Part shown: in pieces, positions 1 to 7,698 of the stretch
Numbering within the stretch: the stretch's first letter is position 1
Layout of the letters: every line of letters begins with the position of its first letter
From: Mongoliibacter sp.
Lineage (GTDB): Bacteria; Bacteroidota; Bacteroidia; Cytophagales; Cyclobacteriaceae
Length of the DNA: 34,132 bases
Assembly (NCBI RefSeq): GCF_007692705.1
Contig: NZ_REBN01000073.1
Coordinates: 1 to 34,132, forward strand
Direction: 5' to 3'
Made by a program: the position numbers and the translations under genes
The notes under the pieces: generated by a model
Told to the model about the DNA's origin: nothing
The model's input: the letters and a program-made list of their open reading frames with translations, nothing else
Databases searched by the model: none

Positions 1-66
1 TTATTTAAACAATAAAAACACATTTTTTTACAAATACGTTAAGTAAAAGCTAAGTATTTTACATTA

Positions 67-98
67 TTTGTAATTATTTGGAACATGTTTTACCTTTG
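67..98 (+). promoter_or_regulatory. Bacteroidota-type promoter for the first secreted-protein gene
   Basis: A TTTG box at 67-70 and TACCTTTG at 91-98 are separated by 20 bases, matching the Bacteroidota -33/-7 consensus (TTTG, TAnnTTTG). Transcription would start a few bases after 98 and leave a leader of about 120 bases before the ATG at 224. That leader holds a small hairpin, TTCGG/CCGAA with a 5-base loop, at 160-174. The consensus match is direct; activity is inferred. Confidence 0.6.
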
Positions 99-223
99 AA
101 GCGTTGAAATACTGTAAATCAACAATCCCCCACAATAACCTGCCTTCAATTATTTGATATTCGGAATGTCCGAAAAGAAGGTAAATCAAAAAGTAATTTT
201 AAAACCTATTAAATAAAACTATT

Positions 224-814
224 ATGAAAACGTTAATCGCAATGATTGTCGCATTAGGTGTTTTTACAAATACCTTTGCAGAAAAAAGAAGTGATGAGAC
301 AACTGTTAAGTCTCCGGTATCCATAAGAAAAGTGGATGATAACAAAGTTCAATTACTTTTTGGCATGGTGCCAAACGGTAGTGTCTTGGTGAAGATCTAT
401 GATGAGTCAAGTAAATTGGTTCAAAAGGATAGAATCTACAAAAATGAGGCTTTTGCCAAATATTATGATTTCTCTTTATTGAAAGGTGGAAAGTATAACA
501 TTGAGGTGCTTGAAAGCAATCAGATTATTGAAAAATTTGAGCTAGATGTAAGGAGTAATGTAGCCGTTCCAGTAATCTATTCAAAAGTGGAAACTGTTGG
601 AGATAACAAGTATAAGCTTTTGGTGAACTCTCTTTTACCAGCTGATTTATCCATCTTAGTATATGAAAATGGGAATTTGGTCCATGAAGAAAGCGTTAAC
701 AACGTGAATGGATTTCAGAAACTTTACTCTTTCGTAAAATTCAATCCAAATGCTAACATCGAGTTTGTTGTTCAAACTCAAAATGGCTTCAATAAAATGA
801 TGGCTGTAAAATAA
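224..814 (+). CDS. Secreted protein of unknown function, two tandem Ig-like repeats (paralogue A)
   Basis: This 196-residue protein begins with a signal peptide (KT followed by a hydrophobic stretch, cleavage likely after residue 19 in AFA-E), so it is exported. The mature part has two similar halves, about residues 39-106 and 127-196. Both run DNK-x2-LL, then P, Y-D/E, LV and F-x-K-x-Y-x-F at nearly constant spacing. This looks like a duplicated beta-sandwich, resembling the Ig-like secretion domains common in Bacteroidota. It is paralogous to the next gene (1173-1757); the stretch around FAKYYDFS is shared almost exactly. It has its own promoter and a strong terminator, so it is probably monocistronic. 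I do not recognise a named family and assign no function. No lipobox or transmembrane segment follows the signal peptide, suggesting a periplasmic or released protein. Confidence 0.85.
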   Translation: MKTLIAMIVALGVFTNTFAEKRSDETTVKSPVSIRKVDDNKVQLLFGMVPNGSVLVKIYDESSKLVQKDRIYKNEAFAKYYDFSLLKGGKYNIEVLESNQIIEKFELDVRSNVAVPVIYSKVETVGDNKYKLLVNSLLPADLSILVYENGNLVHEESVNNVNGFQKLYSFVKFNPNANIEFVVQTQNGFNKMMAVK

Positions 815-853
815 AACCAAAGGGGTAAAATTGACCCTTTAATTAACTATAAC

Positions 854-890
854 AAAAGAGCTGTAGCAATACAGCTCTTTTATTTTTTTT
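854..890 (+). terminator. Intrinsic terminator after paralogue A
   Basis: Perfect 12-bp stem (854-865 with 870-881, loop GCAA) followed by a run of T to 890. A weaker hairpin, AAAGGG/CCCTTT at 819-840, lies just after the stop codon. From here to 1036 the sequence is very AT-rich and I see no gene in it. Confidence 0.9.
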
Positions 891-1036
891 ATGGCCACTC
901 TAAATAAAATTAATATAGTAGTCATTACATGCGAATTCTTTAAAAATTGGTTTTTTTAACTTACGTCTTATTAATAAGTGATTCAAATAATAAAATGTAA
1001 TATTTAATAATTTTTTATACCTATTAATCAAAATAA

Positions 1037-1044
1037 TATTTTTG
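1037..1044 (+). promoter_or_regulatory. Candidate -7 element for paralogue B
   Basis: TATTTTTG fits TAnnTTTG and lies about 130 bases before the ATG at 1173. No good TTTG/TTG box sits about 20 bases upstream, only AT-rich sequence, so the assignment is weak. This is the only recognisable signal in the 359-base stretch between the two paralogues apart from the terminator at 854-890. Confidence 0.35.
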
Positions 1045-1172
1045 TTTCACGGTTTTTTTAAAATAGATCAAAAAATATACTTTCCTGATACCCTGGCTCA
1101 AAATCGTTAAACTCATTAAAACCTTGAATATACAAGTCCGTGGAAGCTGGTGAAAACCAATTATTTAAAGCC

Positions 1173-1757
1173 ATGAAAAACTTGTTATCCATTGCCTTAG
1201 TGTTAGGCATAGTCTCGCTTTCAATTGCTAAAAATGAAGAACCAAGAGTAGCTCCTGTATCAGTAAAGCTAACTGAAGATGGGAAGGCCCTGTTTAGGTA
1301 CAAATCTGCTCCACAGAGTCCTATAACAGTAAAAATTTACGACGCTGAACAGAGAGTTATCAAATCACAAAAGCTTGAAAAAAGTAATTCTTTTGCCAAG
1401 TATTATGATTTTTCAACTTTGGGTCCGGGAAAATATACAGTCGAAGTACTTGAGAAGGGTATGGCAGCAAAAAAAATTCCGGTTATGTATGAAGGTGAAA
1501 GGAATATAAAACCGGTGGCTTTTTCAGACCTTAAGAGAATGGAAGGGAATAAAGTCAAAATGATTTTTAATTCCTTATTACCTACAGACATTACTGTATA
1601 TGCATTTGAGGATGGCAAATTGATTCACCAGGAGAAAATAACTTCTGTGTCAGGAGTGGAAAGAATGTATAAATTGAAAGGTGTGAGTCCAAGGGCTGAA
1701 ATTGAGCTTGCTATTCAAACCTCTGATGGTTATAGCAATAGATTCAAAGTCAATTGA
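1173..1757 (+). CDS. Secreted protein of unknown function, two tandem Ig-like repeats (paralogue B)
   Basis: This protein has 194 residues from the ATG at 1173. A longer frame opens at 1140, but only the 1173 start places a normal signal peptide (MKNLLSIAL..., cleavage near residue 20) at the N-terminus. Like paralogue A it consists of two related halves. The first contains VKIYD and FAKYYDFSTL-x-PGKY, the second NSLLP, FEDGKLIH and AIQT-x-DGY. The same landmarks occur in A at the same spacing, so the pair arose by gene duplication. B is more basic and has diverged most in the region linking the halves. It is transcribed alone, with a bidirectional terminator downstream. Function is unknown. 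Export is supported by the signal peptide; the Ig-like fold is inferred from beta-strand-like alternation only. Confidence 0.85.
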   Translation: MKNLLSIALVLGIVSLSIAKNEEPRVAPVSVKLTEDGKALFRYKSAPQSPITVKIYDAEQRVIKSQKLEKSNSFAKYYDFSTLGPGKYTVEVLEKGMAAKKIPVMYEGERNIKPVAFSDLKRMEGNKVKMIFNSLLPTDITVYAFEDGKLIHQEKITSVSGVERMYKLKGVSPRAEIELAIQTSDGYSNRFKVN

Positions 1758-1830
1758 TGACTAGAAAATCCCGGTTTCCCTTGCTTTAATTGGGAAAACA
1801 GTGTAAAGCTAATTGCTTATCTCATACAAT

Positions 1831-1868
1831 AAACAAAGGCCGATAGGAATACCTATTGGCCTTTGTTT
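1831..1868. terminator. Bidirectional terminator between convergent genes
   Basis: Near-perfect 17-bp inverted repeat (1831-1847 and 1852-1868, 4-base loop, one G-T pair). Its ends are AAAC and GTTT, so it can act on both strands. It lies between the convergent stops of paralogue B (1757) and the pseudouridine synthase (1892). Confidence 0.85.
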
Positions 1869-1891
1869 GTAAATGTAGAATATAAGATCTT

Positions 1892-3037
1892 TTAGGTGAA
1901 GAACTTCAGTCTAACAACCTCTTTTTCTGCAAGGAACCTGTATCTTCCTCTAGGGAGATCCTTCTTATCAAGACCAGCATAGAGAACCCTGTCTAGGGCA
2001 ATGACATCATAACCGAGGTGTGCAAAAATTCTTCTTACAATTCGGTTTCTACCGACATGGATTTCCAAACCTAAAATAGTCCTATCTTTTGAGAGGACCT
2101 GCATGTCGTCTACCTGCACGGCGCCATCTTCTAAGGTAAGTCCCTCCAAAATTGATTTCTCATCATTTTGGGTTAGTGGCTTATCTAGAGTTACCTGGTA
2201 AATTTTCTTAATCTGATTTGAAGGATGTGATAGCTTAGCGGCCAGTTCTCCATCGTTGGTAAATAGGAGAAGACCTGTAGTATTTCTGTCTAGCCTTCCT
2301 ACTGGAAAGACCCTTTCATCACAGGCTTTTTCGATAAGATTCATTACTGTCTTACGCTCCATAGGATCGTCTGTGGTAGTTATAAAATCTTTCGGTTTGT
2401 TGAGTAGGATATAAACGGGTTTTTCAGGATTGAGCAATTTACCTTTGTAGGTAACTTTATCTCCACGCTGAACTTTAAATCCCAATTCTGTTACGATTTC
2501 ACCATTGACTGTAACAAGGCCTTTGCCAATCAAAGTATCGGCTTCTCTTCGGGAACATACTCCTGAATTGGCAATGTATTTATTCAATCTCGTCTCATCT
2601 GAATTGCCTTTGCTGCGCTCTTTCTCGATTTTTTCAAAATTATATTTAGGCTTTTCTCCTACTTCTTCATTCCCAAATGGATTTTTAAATCTTCTTTTGG
2701 GACGATTATCCTTATCTAATTCTGATTTATGGACCTTTTCGAATATAGGTTTTTGATTTTTGCCTCTACCTTTATAAACATTTTTATAATCAGCGTCATC
2801 ACTGCTGATATCCTTATTGTTTTTATTTTGATCTTTCAAGCTGCTGTTCTCTTTCCAGCTGCTCTTTTTCTTAAAGTCATCCTGAGGGCGGTTACCAGCT
2901 TTTGAAAATCGGGAATCTCCCTCTTTTTTCCTTTTTGGATCAAAGTCACCTTTTTGGCCCTCTCTTTTGGGGTTTTTGCTACCCTTCTGTCCGCCTTCTC
3001 TTTTGGAATCGGAATTCTTGTTGTCGTATTTTTTCAT
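1892..3037 (-). CDS. rluB: 23S rRNA pseudouridine synthase, RsuA/RluB/E/F family, with long basic N-terminal extension
   Basis: This enzyme isomerises uridine to pseudouridine in rRNA. Family features are an S4 RNA-binding domain from about residue 149 (RLNKYIANSGVCSRREAD) and the catalytic domain with the RsuA-type motif GRLDRNTTG, where D250 is the catalytic aspartate. The C-terminal KKIYQV and RNRIVRR segments are also typical. The first 148 residues are a low-complexity extension rich in K, D, N, S, G and R, probably disordered; such extensions are common on this protein in Bacteroidota. At 381 residues it is far longer than the roughly 250-290 of the E. coli relatives because of that tail. 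The exact target (RluB versus RluF or RsuA type) cannot be settled from sequence alone; rluB is the usual label. It is transcribed alone, with a promoter at 3112-3119. Confidence 0.88.
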   Translation of the reverse strand: MKKYDNKNSDSKREGGQKGSKNPKREGQKGDFDPKRKKEGDSRFSKAGNRPQDDFKKKSSWKENSSLKDQNKNNKDISSDDADYKNVYKGRGKNQKPIFEKVHKSELDKDNRPKRRFKNPFGNEEVGEKPKYNFEKIEKERSKGNSDETRLNKYIANSGVCSRREADTLIGKGLVTVNGEIVTELGFKVQRGDKVTYKGKLLNPEKPVYILLNKPKDFITTTDDPMERKTVMNLIEKACDERVFPVGRLDRNTTGLLLFTNDGELAAKLSHPSNQIKKIYQVTLDKPLTQNDEKSILEGLTLEDGAVQVDDMQVLSKDRTILGLEIHVGRNRIVRRIFAHLGYDVIALDRVLYAGLDKKDLPRGRYRFLAEKEVVRLKFFT

Positions 3038-3071
3038 TTTCTTGCAGCATCTCTGCTGGATTATAGTATTT

Positions 3072-3107
3072 CCATTTGAAGATACCTAAGTACCTGATTT
3101 CAAATGG
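3072..3107. repeat. Inverted repeat in the leader of the pseudouridine synthase gene
   Basis: CCATTTGAA (3072-3080) and TTCAAATGG (3099-3107) form a perfect 9-bp inverted repeat with an 18-base spacer. It lies just downstream of the -7 box of the minus-strand gene, so it would be at the very 5' end of the mRNA or act as an operator. Confidence 0.55.
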
Positions 3108-3111
3108 GGAG

Positions 3112-3119
3112 CAAAGGTA
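3112..3119 (-). promoter_or_regulatory. -7 element of the rluB-like gene
   Basis: On the minus strand this reads TACCTTTG, a full match to TAnnTTTG. The leader to the start at 3037 would be about 70 bases. No clear -33 TTG was seen at the usual distance. Confidence 0.5.
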
Positions 3120-3140
3120 CGGAAAGAATAATTAAAAAAA

Positions 3141-3947
3141 TCATTTACTGTAAAATGAAGCAACTGCTGCTCTCACCGATCCATGTTTCATCAAGGATTC
3201 CTTGGCGGCTAGCTCCTCTAGTCCGGTGGCCTCCATTATCATTCTTGTACCTCTTTTCACTAGCTTTTCATTTGAAAGCTGCATGTCTACCATTTTATTC
3301 CCCTTTACCCTTCCAAGTTTGATCATGGTGGTAGTGGATATCATATTCAGCACAAGTTTTTGTGCAGTTCCTGATTTCATTCTGGTACTTCCTGTTACAA
3401 ATTCAGGGCCTACGACTACTTCAATGGGATATTCCACAGCAGCTGCCAAAGGAGATCCGGTATTACAGGTAATACAACCTGTAAGGAGACCAGCTTCTTT
3501 GGATGCTTTTACCCCTCCAATCACATAAGGCGTAGTTCCAGATGCCGCTATTCCTATTACGGTATCCTGCTCATTGAACCCAAATTCTTGAATATCCTTC
3601 CAGGCTTGCTCAGGGTCGTCTTCAGCATTTTCTACAGCTTTTCTAATTGCTTTATCTCCACCGGCTATTATACCTACTACCCAATCAAAAGGAACCCCAT
3701 AAGTAGGTGGACATTCTGAAGCATCCAAAATCCCAAGTCTCCCACTTGTACCTGCTCCAATATAAAACAAGCGCCCTCCCTTTTTCATCCTTGGGACTAT
3801 CTGCGAAATCAGCGATTCAATAGAAGTCAATTCTTTTTCTACAGCTACTGCTACTTTTTGGTCTTCCTTATTGATGTTTTCCAAGAGAGACCTGATATCC
3901 ATCTCATCTAAGGCGTCATAAAGTGATGTGCTTTCGGTAGTGCTCAT
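3141..3947 (-). CDS. murQ: N-acetylmuramic acid 6-phosphate etherase MurQ
   Basis: MurQ cleaves the lactyl ether of MurNAc-6-phosphate to give GlcNAc-6-phosphate and D-lactate in the cytoplasm, a key step in peptidoglycan recycling. This is a SIS-domain protein with the signature IGAGTSGRLGILDASE (about residues 63-78), ECPPTYG, then GIIAGGDKA and ENAEDD. E78 and E109 occupy the positions of the two catalytic glutamates known from E. coli MurQ and keep the same 31-residue separation. The C-terminal VTGSTRMKSGTAQK is also characteristic. At 268 residues it is slightly shorter than E. coli MurQ (298). It is the last gene of a four-gene operon; its ATG overlaps the stop of the upstream kinase as ATGA, so the two are probably translationally coupled. 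Confidence 0.95.
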   Translation of the reverse strand: MSTTESTSLYDALDEMDIRSLLENINKEDQKVAVAVEKELTSIESLISQIVPRMKKGGRLFYIGAGTSGRLGILDASECPPTYGVPFDWVVGIIAGGDKAIRKAVENAEDDPEQAWKDIQEFGFNEQDTVIGIAASGTTPYVIGGVKASKEAGLLTGCITCNTGSPLAAAVEYPIEVVVGPEFVTGSTRMKSGTAQKLVLNMISTTTMIKLGRVKGNKMVDMQLSNEKLVKRGTRMIMEATGLEELAAKESLMKHGSVRAAVASFYSK

Positions 3948-4786
3948 AATTTATTTTGGTGATAAAGTGTAAGCCCTGCTATTGGGCCTTCAATAATCAT
4001 ATTTACTTTGATATCTGCATCATAAGCAGCATTTCTTAATATATCACTATTATAAAAAGCAATGGAACCAACAAAATTCACCGGCTTCTTTTTATAATCA
4101 TCGTATTTCATGACATGCTTTTTGAAAAAATCCTGAAAAGCCTCATAATAGAGCATATAGCAATAAGGATCACTTTTGTTTTCTGTTATGAACCTACAAA
4201 AACTGGCCATGTACCTTCCGGGAAAAGGTCTCTGGTAAATGTTCTCAATTATCATTTGATTTTCTAATTGAAAAGCGTCCAATACTTTTTCTCGAACCTT
4301 CTTAGGCATTTCCTCATGGATAAAATCCGCCAAAAATTTTCTTCCAATGTATGATCCACTTCCTTCATCTCCAAGAATATAACCAGGTGCTGGTCTTTTG
4401 GCGATTATGATATCTCCATCGTAGTCGCAGCTATTGGAGCCAGTACCCAATATGCAGGCAATTCCTGCCTCACTGCCACACGTTGCCCGGGCTGCTGCCA
4501 TCAGGTCATGGTCAATGTTAATTTCCGCATGTTTGAATAAACTTCTCAAAGCATTTTCTACCTGCTGCCTATTTTTACCTGAGGTACATCCTGCACCATA
4601 ATAATAGATAGTTTCGACATCAGCCCTTAAGTCCAGCAAAAAATCATCCTGGAGCTCACTTGCCATTTCAGCTGCAGTTTGATAATTCGGATTAAAACCT
4701 ATTCCTCTATGTTGACCGATATCTCCTTTGTCATCGATTACTCTCCAGTCTGTCTTGCTGGCGCCGCTGTCTGCTATTAAAATCAT
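3944..4786 (-). CDS. BadF/BadG/BcrA/BcrD-family amino-sugar kinase (MurNAc/GlcNAc kinase, MurK/NagK-like)
   Basis: A cytoplasmic kinase of the ASKHA fold, predicted to phosphorylate GlcNAc or MurNAc. It shows the phosphate-1 loop DSGASKTDWR (residues 6-15), phosphate-2 loop GTGSNS (114-119), GYILGDEGSGSYIGR (about 135-149) and an adenosine-type glycine segment (VNFVGSIAF) near the C-terminus. Its 280 residues fit the family. The 4-bp overlap with murQ strongly suggests that its product feeds MurQ, i.e. MurNAc to MurNAc-6-P. In Tannerella forsythia, MurK of this family is encoded with MurQ, from memory. Substrate preference between MurNAc and GlcNAc cannot be read from the sequence. The upstream neighbour is the cytochrome b5-like gene, 5 bases away. 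Confidence 0.85.
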   Translation of the reverse strand: MILIADSGASKTDWRVIDDKGDIGQHRGIGFNPNYQTAAEMASELQDDFLLDLRADVETIYYYGAGCTSGKNRQQVENALRSLFKHAEINIDHDLMAAARATCGSEAGIACILGTGSNSCDYDGDIIIAKRPAPGYILGDEGSGSYIGRKFLADFIHEEMPKKVREKVLDAFQLENQMIIENIYQRPFPGRYMASFCRFITENKSDPYCYMLYYEAFQDFFKKHVMKYDDYKKKPVNFVGSIAFYNSDILRNAAYDADIKVNMIIEGPIAGLTLYHQNKL

Positions 4787-4791
4787 ATCAA

Positions 4792-5022
4792 TTAATTCTT
4801 CAATAATCCAATGGGCTGAAATTTTTTAAATACCTCAGATGTGTGGGGAGCGTCTATTAATTCATCTGTAAGGTCTTGACCAGCCCAGTGCTCATAATGC
4901 TTCCCATTTTTCCACAACCTTGATGCTGAAACATCGTAAATCAGCCCTTTGTACGCTACCCAGATTTCAGGTTTGTCTTGACCGTTTCGGAGTGCCAGTT
5001 GTTGCTTGGTATAAGTTTTCAT
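4792..5022 (-). CDS. Small cytochrome b5-like heme/steroid-binding domain protein
   Basis: This 76-residue protein consists of one cytochrome b5-like domain and no signal peptide or membrane anchor. Visible landmarks are WVAYKGLIYDVSASRLWKNGKHY (first half), HWAGQDLT, and a late DAPHTSEVF segment. These match the short prokaryotic relatives of the membrane-associated progesterone receptor branch (predicted heme/steroid-binding proteins). The classical HPGG heme motif of true cytochrome b5 is absent; family members instead use a tyrosine or other ligand, so heme binding is plausible but unproven. The gene starts at the base directly after the stop of the arginase-family gene and ends 5 bases before the kinase, so it is cotranscribed. 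Its role beside sugar recycling genes is unclear. Confidence 0.8.
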   Translation of the reverse strand: MKTYTKQQLALRNGQDKPEIWVAYKGLIYDVSASRLWKNGKHYEHWAGQDLTDELIDAPHTSEVFKKFQPIGLLKN

Positions 5023-6174
5023 TTAGAAGAGCTTCAACTGGGCATTTACCCATCTCTCTGGTATTTCGCCCGTCTGGGCCATTTGGTAATCCTTGTAACT
5101 GCAAGGCACGATCATAGAGCGTTCAAACTTGTCTTGATCTGATTGTGGGACTTCCATCCACCACTTTTCACTTCTCTTACTTTTGTAAAAAACAATAATC
5201 GAAGGTTTGGTATCCAAAGATACAGTATATTTCACATATTCGCTTCCCTTAAAGGATAGACTGTCTTTTCGGTTATAAAAGCCCTCAATAAAATACCAAA
5301 TCATAGTGGCAACCACAGAGGCGGTCTTGTTTCGGTTGTCATCATAATAAGGTTGATACCCGTAGATGCCAATAGAGGATAGTTTTTCATTCATTCCGGC
5401 AAACCTACAAATTTGACAAGCATCTTCTCCGCTTAGCCCAAAAGGCTGTGCATCCAAGGCCCCCGGGGCATCTGAAGATTGTATGGCACTGATATCAAAA
5501 CTCAATAAATCTGCATTTCTAATAATTGGCTCGGCATCTTTCAAGTTATTTTTCAAGCTTCCTAACCGTATGTGATCAAAATATAGTTTTTCCATGACAT
5601 TGACCAAGTCTTTATCATTGAGGAAACTTTGGTAACCAATATGCCCATAATTGAACAAAAAATTAGGTTGATGTAAAATGATTTCCTGAGAATGGATTTC
5701 TGAAGCCTGCCCCTCTTCTTCCATATCAATTTTAGCATCCACTGTGACTAATGAGACTAATTTTTTCATTCCTTCATAGGAGAGATACTGCCCATAATCG
5801 AGGTCATGTGTACCTCCAAAATAAATCGGTAAGATCTGTTTTTTCATCAAAAACTCACCAACCGATTTTAAGTACTGTATAGTTTCTTCTCTGGTTGATC
5901 CGATTTTCAAATCACCTAGGTCCACTACCTTGTAAAGCGCCTCTGCTTTTTTCAAGTGAAATAACTTTTCCCTGATTTCCGCACTTGCCCTTTCAACGGT
6001 ATCCCCCATCTTGACCCCTCTACTATCTTTTAATCCAATCAATGCAATTTGAGCCCCTTTGATATCAGGAAATACATTTCCATGATAATGTATGTAATTG
6101 AAAAATGAATTGTGTGAATAGTCTTGTTCTATGACATATTCTGGGATAGGGTCAAAGAAGGATTTAAGATTCAT
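5023..6174 (-). CDS. Arginase/agmatinase/formimidoylglutamase-family protein with degenerate metal site
   Basis: A 383-residue member of the ureohydrolase (arginase) superfamily, usually annotated in Bacteroidota as formimidoylglutamase or arginase family. The family motifs are recognisable but altered. GGDHS appears as GGTHD (H123 kept). DAHxD appears as DAKID (D146 and D150 kept, ligand His replaced by K148). SxDxDxxDP appears as SFDISAIQSSDAPG (D227 kept, second Asp replaced by S229). Two of the six ligands of the binuclear manganese site are therefore missing, and classical hydrolase activity is doubtful. The C-terminal part (SIGIYGYQPYYDDN) is typical of the lineage-specific branch. It is the first gene of the operon with cytochrome b5-like, kinase and murQ genes, with a good promoter at 6196-6225. 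The substrate is unknown. Confidence 0.8.
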   Translation of the reverse strand: MNLKSFFDPIPEYVIEQDYSHNSFFNYIHYHGNVFPDIKGAQIALIGLKDSRGVKMGDTVERASAEIREKLFHLKKAEALYKVVDLGDLKIGSTREETIQYLKSVGEFLMKKQILPIYFGGTHDLDYGQYLSYEGMKKLVSLVTVDAKIDMEEEGQASEIHSQEIILHQPNFLFNYGHIGYQSFLNDKDLVNVMEKLYFDHIRLGSLKNNLKDAEPIIRNADLLSFDISAIQSSDAPGALDAQPFGLSGEDACQICRFAGMNEKLSSIGIYGYQPYYDDNRNKTASVVATMIWYFIEGFYNRKDSLSFKGSEYVKYTVSLDTKPSIIVFYKSKRSEKWWMEVPQSDQDKFERSMIVPCSYKDYQMAQTGEIPERWVNAQLKLF

Positions 6175-6195
6175 AGTCTATAGGGATGCTTCAAT

Positions 6196-6225
6196 CAAAA
6201 ATAAATAAAAAAATGAGAGGGCAAA
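6196..6225 (-). promoter_or_regulatory. Promoter of the arginase-like / murQ operon
   Basis: On the minus strand TTTG (6225-6222), 18 bases, then TATTTTTG (6203-6196). The start codon at 6174 is about 20 bases on, giving a very short leader. The promoter lies immediately behind the nqrF terminator. Confidence 0.6.
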
Positions 6226-6230
6226 TAAAA

Positions 6231-6250
6231 AGTCCCGCTTGAGCGGGACT
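6231..6250 (-). terminator. Intrinsic terminator of nqrF
   Basis: AGTCCCGC and GCGGGACT form an 8-9 bp GC-rich stem with a tiny loop, about 11 bases after the nqrF stop and followed on the minus strand by TTTTTATTT. Confidence 0.88.
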
Positions 6251-6261
6251 TGATTGTTTTT

Positions 6262-7560
6262 TTATCCTCCGAAATCATCAAATCTGATATTTTCTTCAGG
6301 TATTCCCATGTCATCCAAAAGCTTGAGAACTGCTGCGTTCATCAACGGTGGTCCACAAAGGTAATATTCTACCTCATCCGGTTCAGGATGATCTTTCAGG
6401 TAATTGTCATAAAGTACCTGGTGTATAAATCCAATGTATCCATCACCCTCTTTATCATCTAGAGATTTCTTTATCTTCCAATCATCTTCAGGCATCGGCT
6501 CTGATAAGCCAATGTGGAAGTTGAAATTAGGGAAGTCTTTTTCTATATCTCTAAAATGAGGAGTATAGAACAGTTCTTTTTTAGATCGACCACCATACCA
6601 ATAAGATACTTTTCTATCAGTTTTTTCAGTATGGAAAAGGTGGAATATATGAGATCTCAATGGAGCCATTCCTGCACCACCTCCAATATAAATCATTTCT
6701 CTTTCGGTTGGGTTAATATGGAATTCTCCATAAGGACCTGAGATGGTAACTTTGTCTCCCGGTTTTCTATCGAAAACATAAGAAGAACATATTCCTGGGT
6801 TCACATCCATCCATTTGTTGTTCGCTCTATCCCAAGGTGGAGTAGCTATACGAATCGTCAGCATAACGATATTACCTTCAGCAGGGTGGTTTGCCATTGA
6901 GTAAGCTCTGAATATCTCTTCGTCATTTTTCATGACAAGGTCCCAAAGACCAAACTTATCCCATTCGCTCTTGTAAACATCATCAGGGTGACCCAATTCC
7001 GGATGTGGAGTAATATCTATATCCTTGAAATTAACCGTCACAACTGGAACATCTATTTGAATGTATCCACCTGATTCGAAATCTAAGGTCTCACCTTCAG
7101 GAAGTTTTACTTTAAATTCTTTGATAAAAGTAGAGACGTTGTAGTTGGAAATAACTTCGCATTCCCACTTCTTGATACCGAATATTTCATCAGGAATCCT
7201 GATTTTCATATCCTGTTTTACTTTTACCTGGCAGGTTAACCTTACTTGTGACTGCTTTTCAGCACGGCTGAGGTGACCCTCTTCTGTAGGCAATACTTCG
7301 CCTCCTCCTTCTTCGATTACACACTTGCACATCGCACAAGTACCTCCACCTCCACAGGCAGAAGGAAGAAAGATTTTGTTATTACCCAGGGTGCTTAGCA
7401 AAGTAGAACCCGCAGAAGTAGTTATGGTCTTCTCGTTATTGATAACGATCTGAACATCCCCTGAAGCAACTAACTTGGACTGGGCAAACAACAAGATAAA
7501 AACAAGTAGCAACAAGATCACTGTAAATGCTACTATCGATGTGATAATTACTGAACCCAT
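6262..7560 (-). CDS. nqrF: Na+-translocating NADH:quinone reductase subunit F (NADH-oxidising, 2Fe-2S/FAD)
   Basis: NqrF is the electron-input subunit of the Na+-NQR complex in the inner membrane; it oxidises NADH and passes electrons through FAD and a 2Fe-2S centre. Here an N-terminal transmembrane helix (residues 4-27) is followed by a plant-type ferredoxin domain with C69, C75, C78 and C110 ([10 protein letters not shown] ... C). Next come the FAD domain (RAYSMAN) and the NAD domain ([23 protein letters not shown]), ending in FDDFGG. At 432 residues it is complete; Vibrio NqrF has about 408. NqrA-E are not adjacent: the upstream gene is accD and the downstream operon is unrelated. It has its own -7 element at 7613-7620 and a terminator, so it is transcribed as a single gene here. 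Confidence 0.95.
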   Translation of the reverse strand: MGSVIITSIVAFTVILLLLVFILLFAQSKLVASGDVQIVINNEKTITTSAGSTLLSTLGNNKIFLPSACGGGGTCAMCKCVIEEGGGEVLPTEEGHLSRAEKQSQVRLTCQVKVKQDMKIRIPDEIFGIKKWECEVISNYNVSTFIKEFKVKLPEGETLDFESGGYIQIDVPVVTVNFKDIDITPHPELGHPDDVYKSEWDKFGLWDLVMKNDEEIFRAYSMANHPAEGNIVMLTIRIATPPWDRANNKWMDVNPGICSSYVFDRKPGDKVTISGPYGEFHINPTEREMIYIGGGAGMAPLRSHIFHLFHTEKTDRKVSYWYGGRSKKELFYTPHFRDIEKDFPNFNFHIGLSEPMPEDDWKIKKSLDDKEGDGYIGFIHQVLYDNYLKDHPEPDEVEYYLCGPPLMNAAVLKLLDDMGIPEENIRFDDFGG

Positions 7561-7612
7561 TTAATGTTTGTTTTACTTTTAAATTTCAGTGTTGGAACCT
7601 GATTTAGGCTCA

Positions 7613-7620
7613 CAAATATA
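7613..7620 (-). promoter_or_regulatory. -7 element of nqrF
   Basis: Minus strand TATATTTG, matching TAnnTTTG, about 50 bases before the nqrF start. No convincing TTG box was seen at the expected distance, so it is a candidate only. Confidence 0.45.
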
Positions 7621-7698
7621 TTTATAAATCAATTAATCCGGGAATAATAAGCTTTTATTTTCCCCTTTTATCTCACTATGTGATAACGAACTGAGCGC

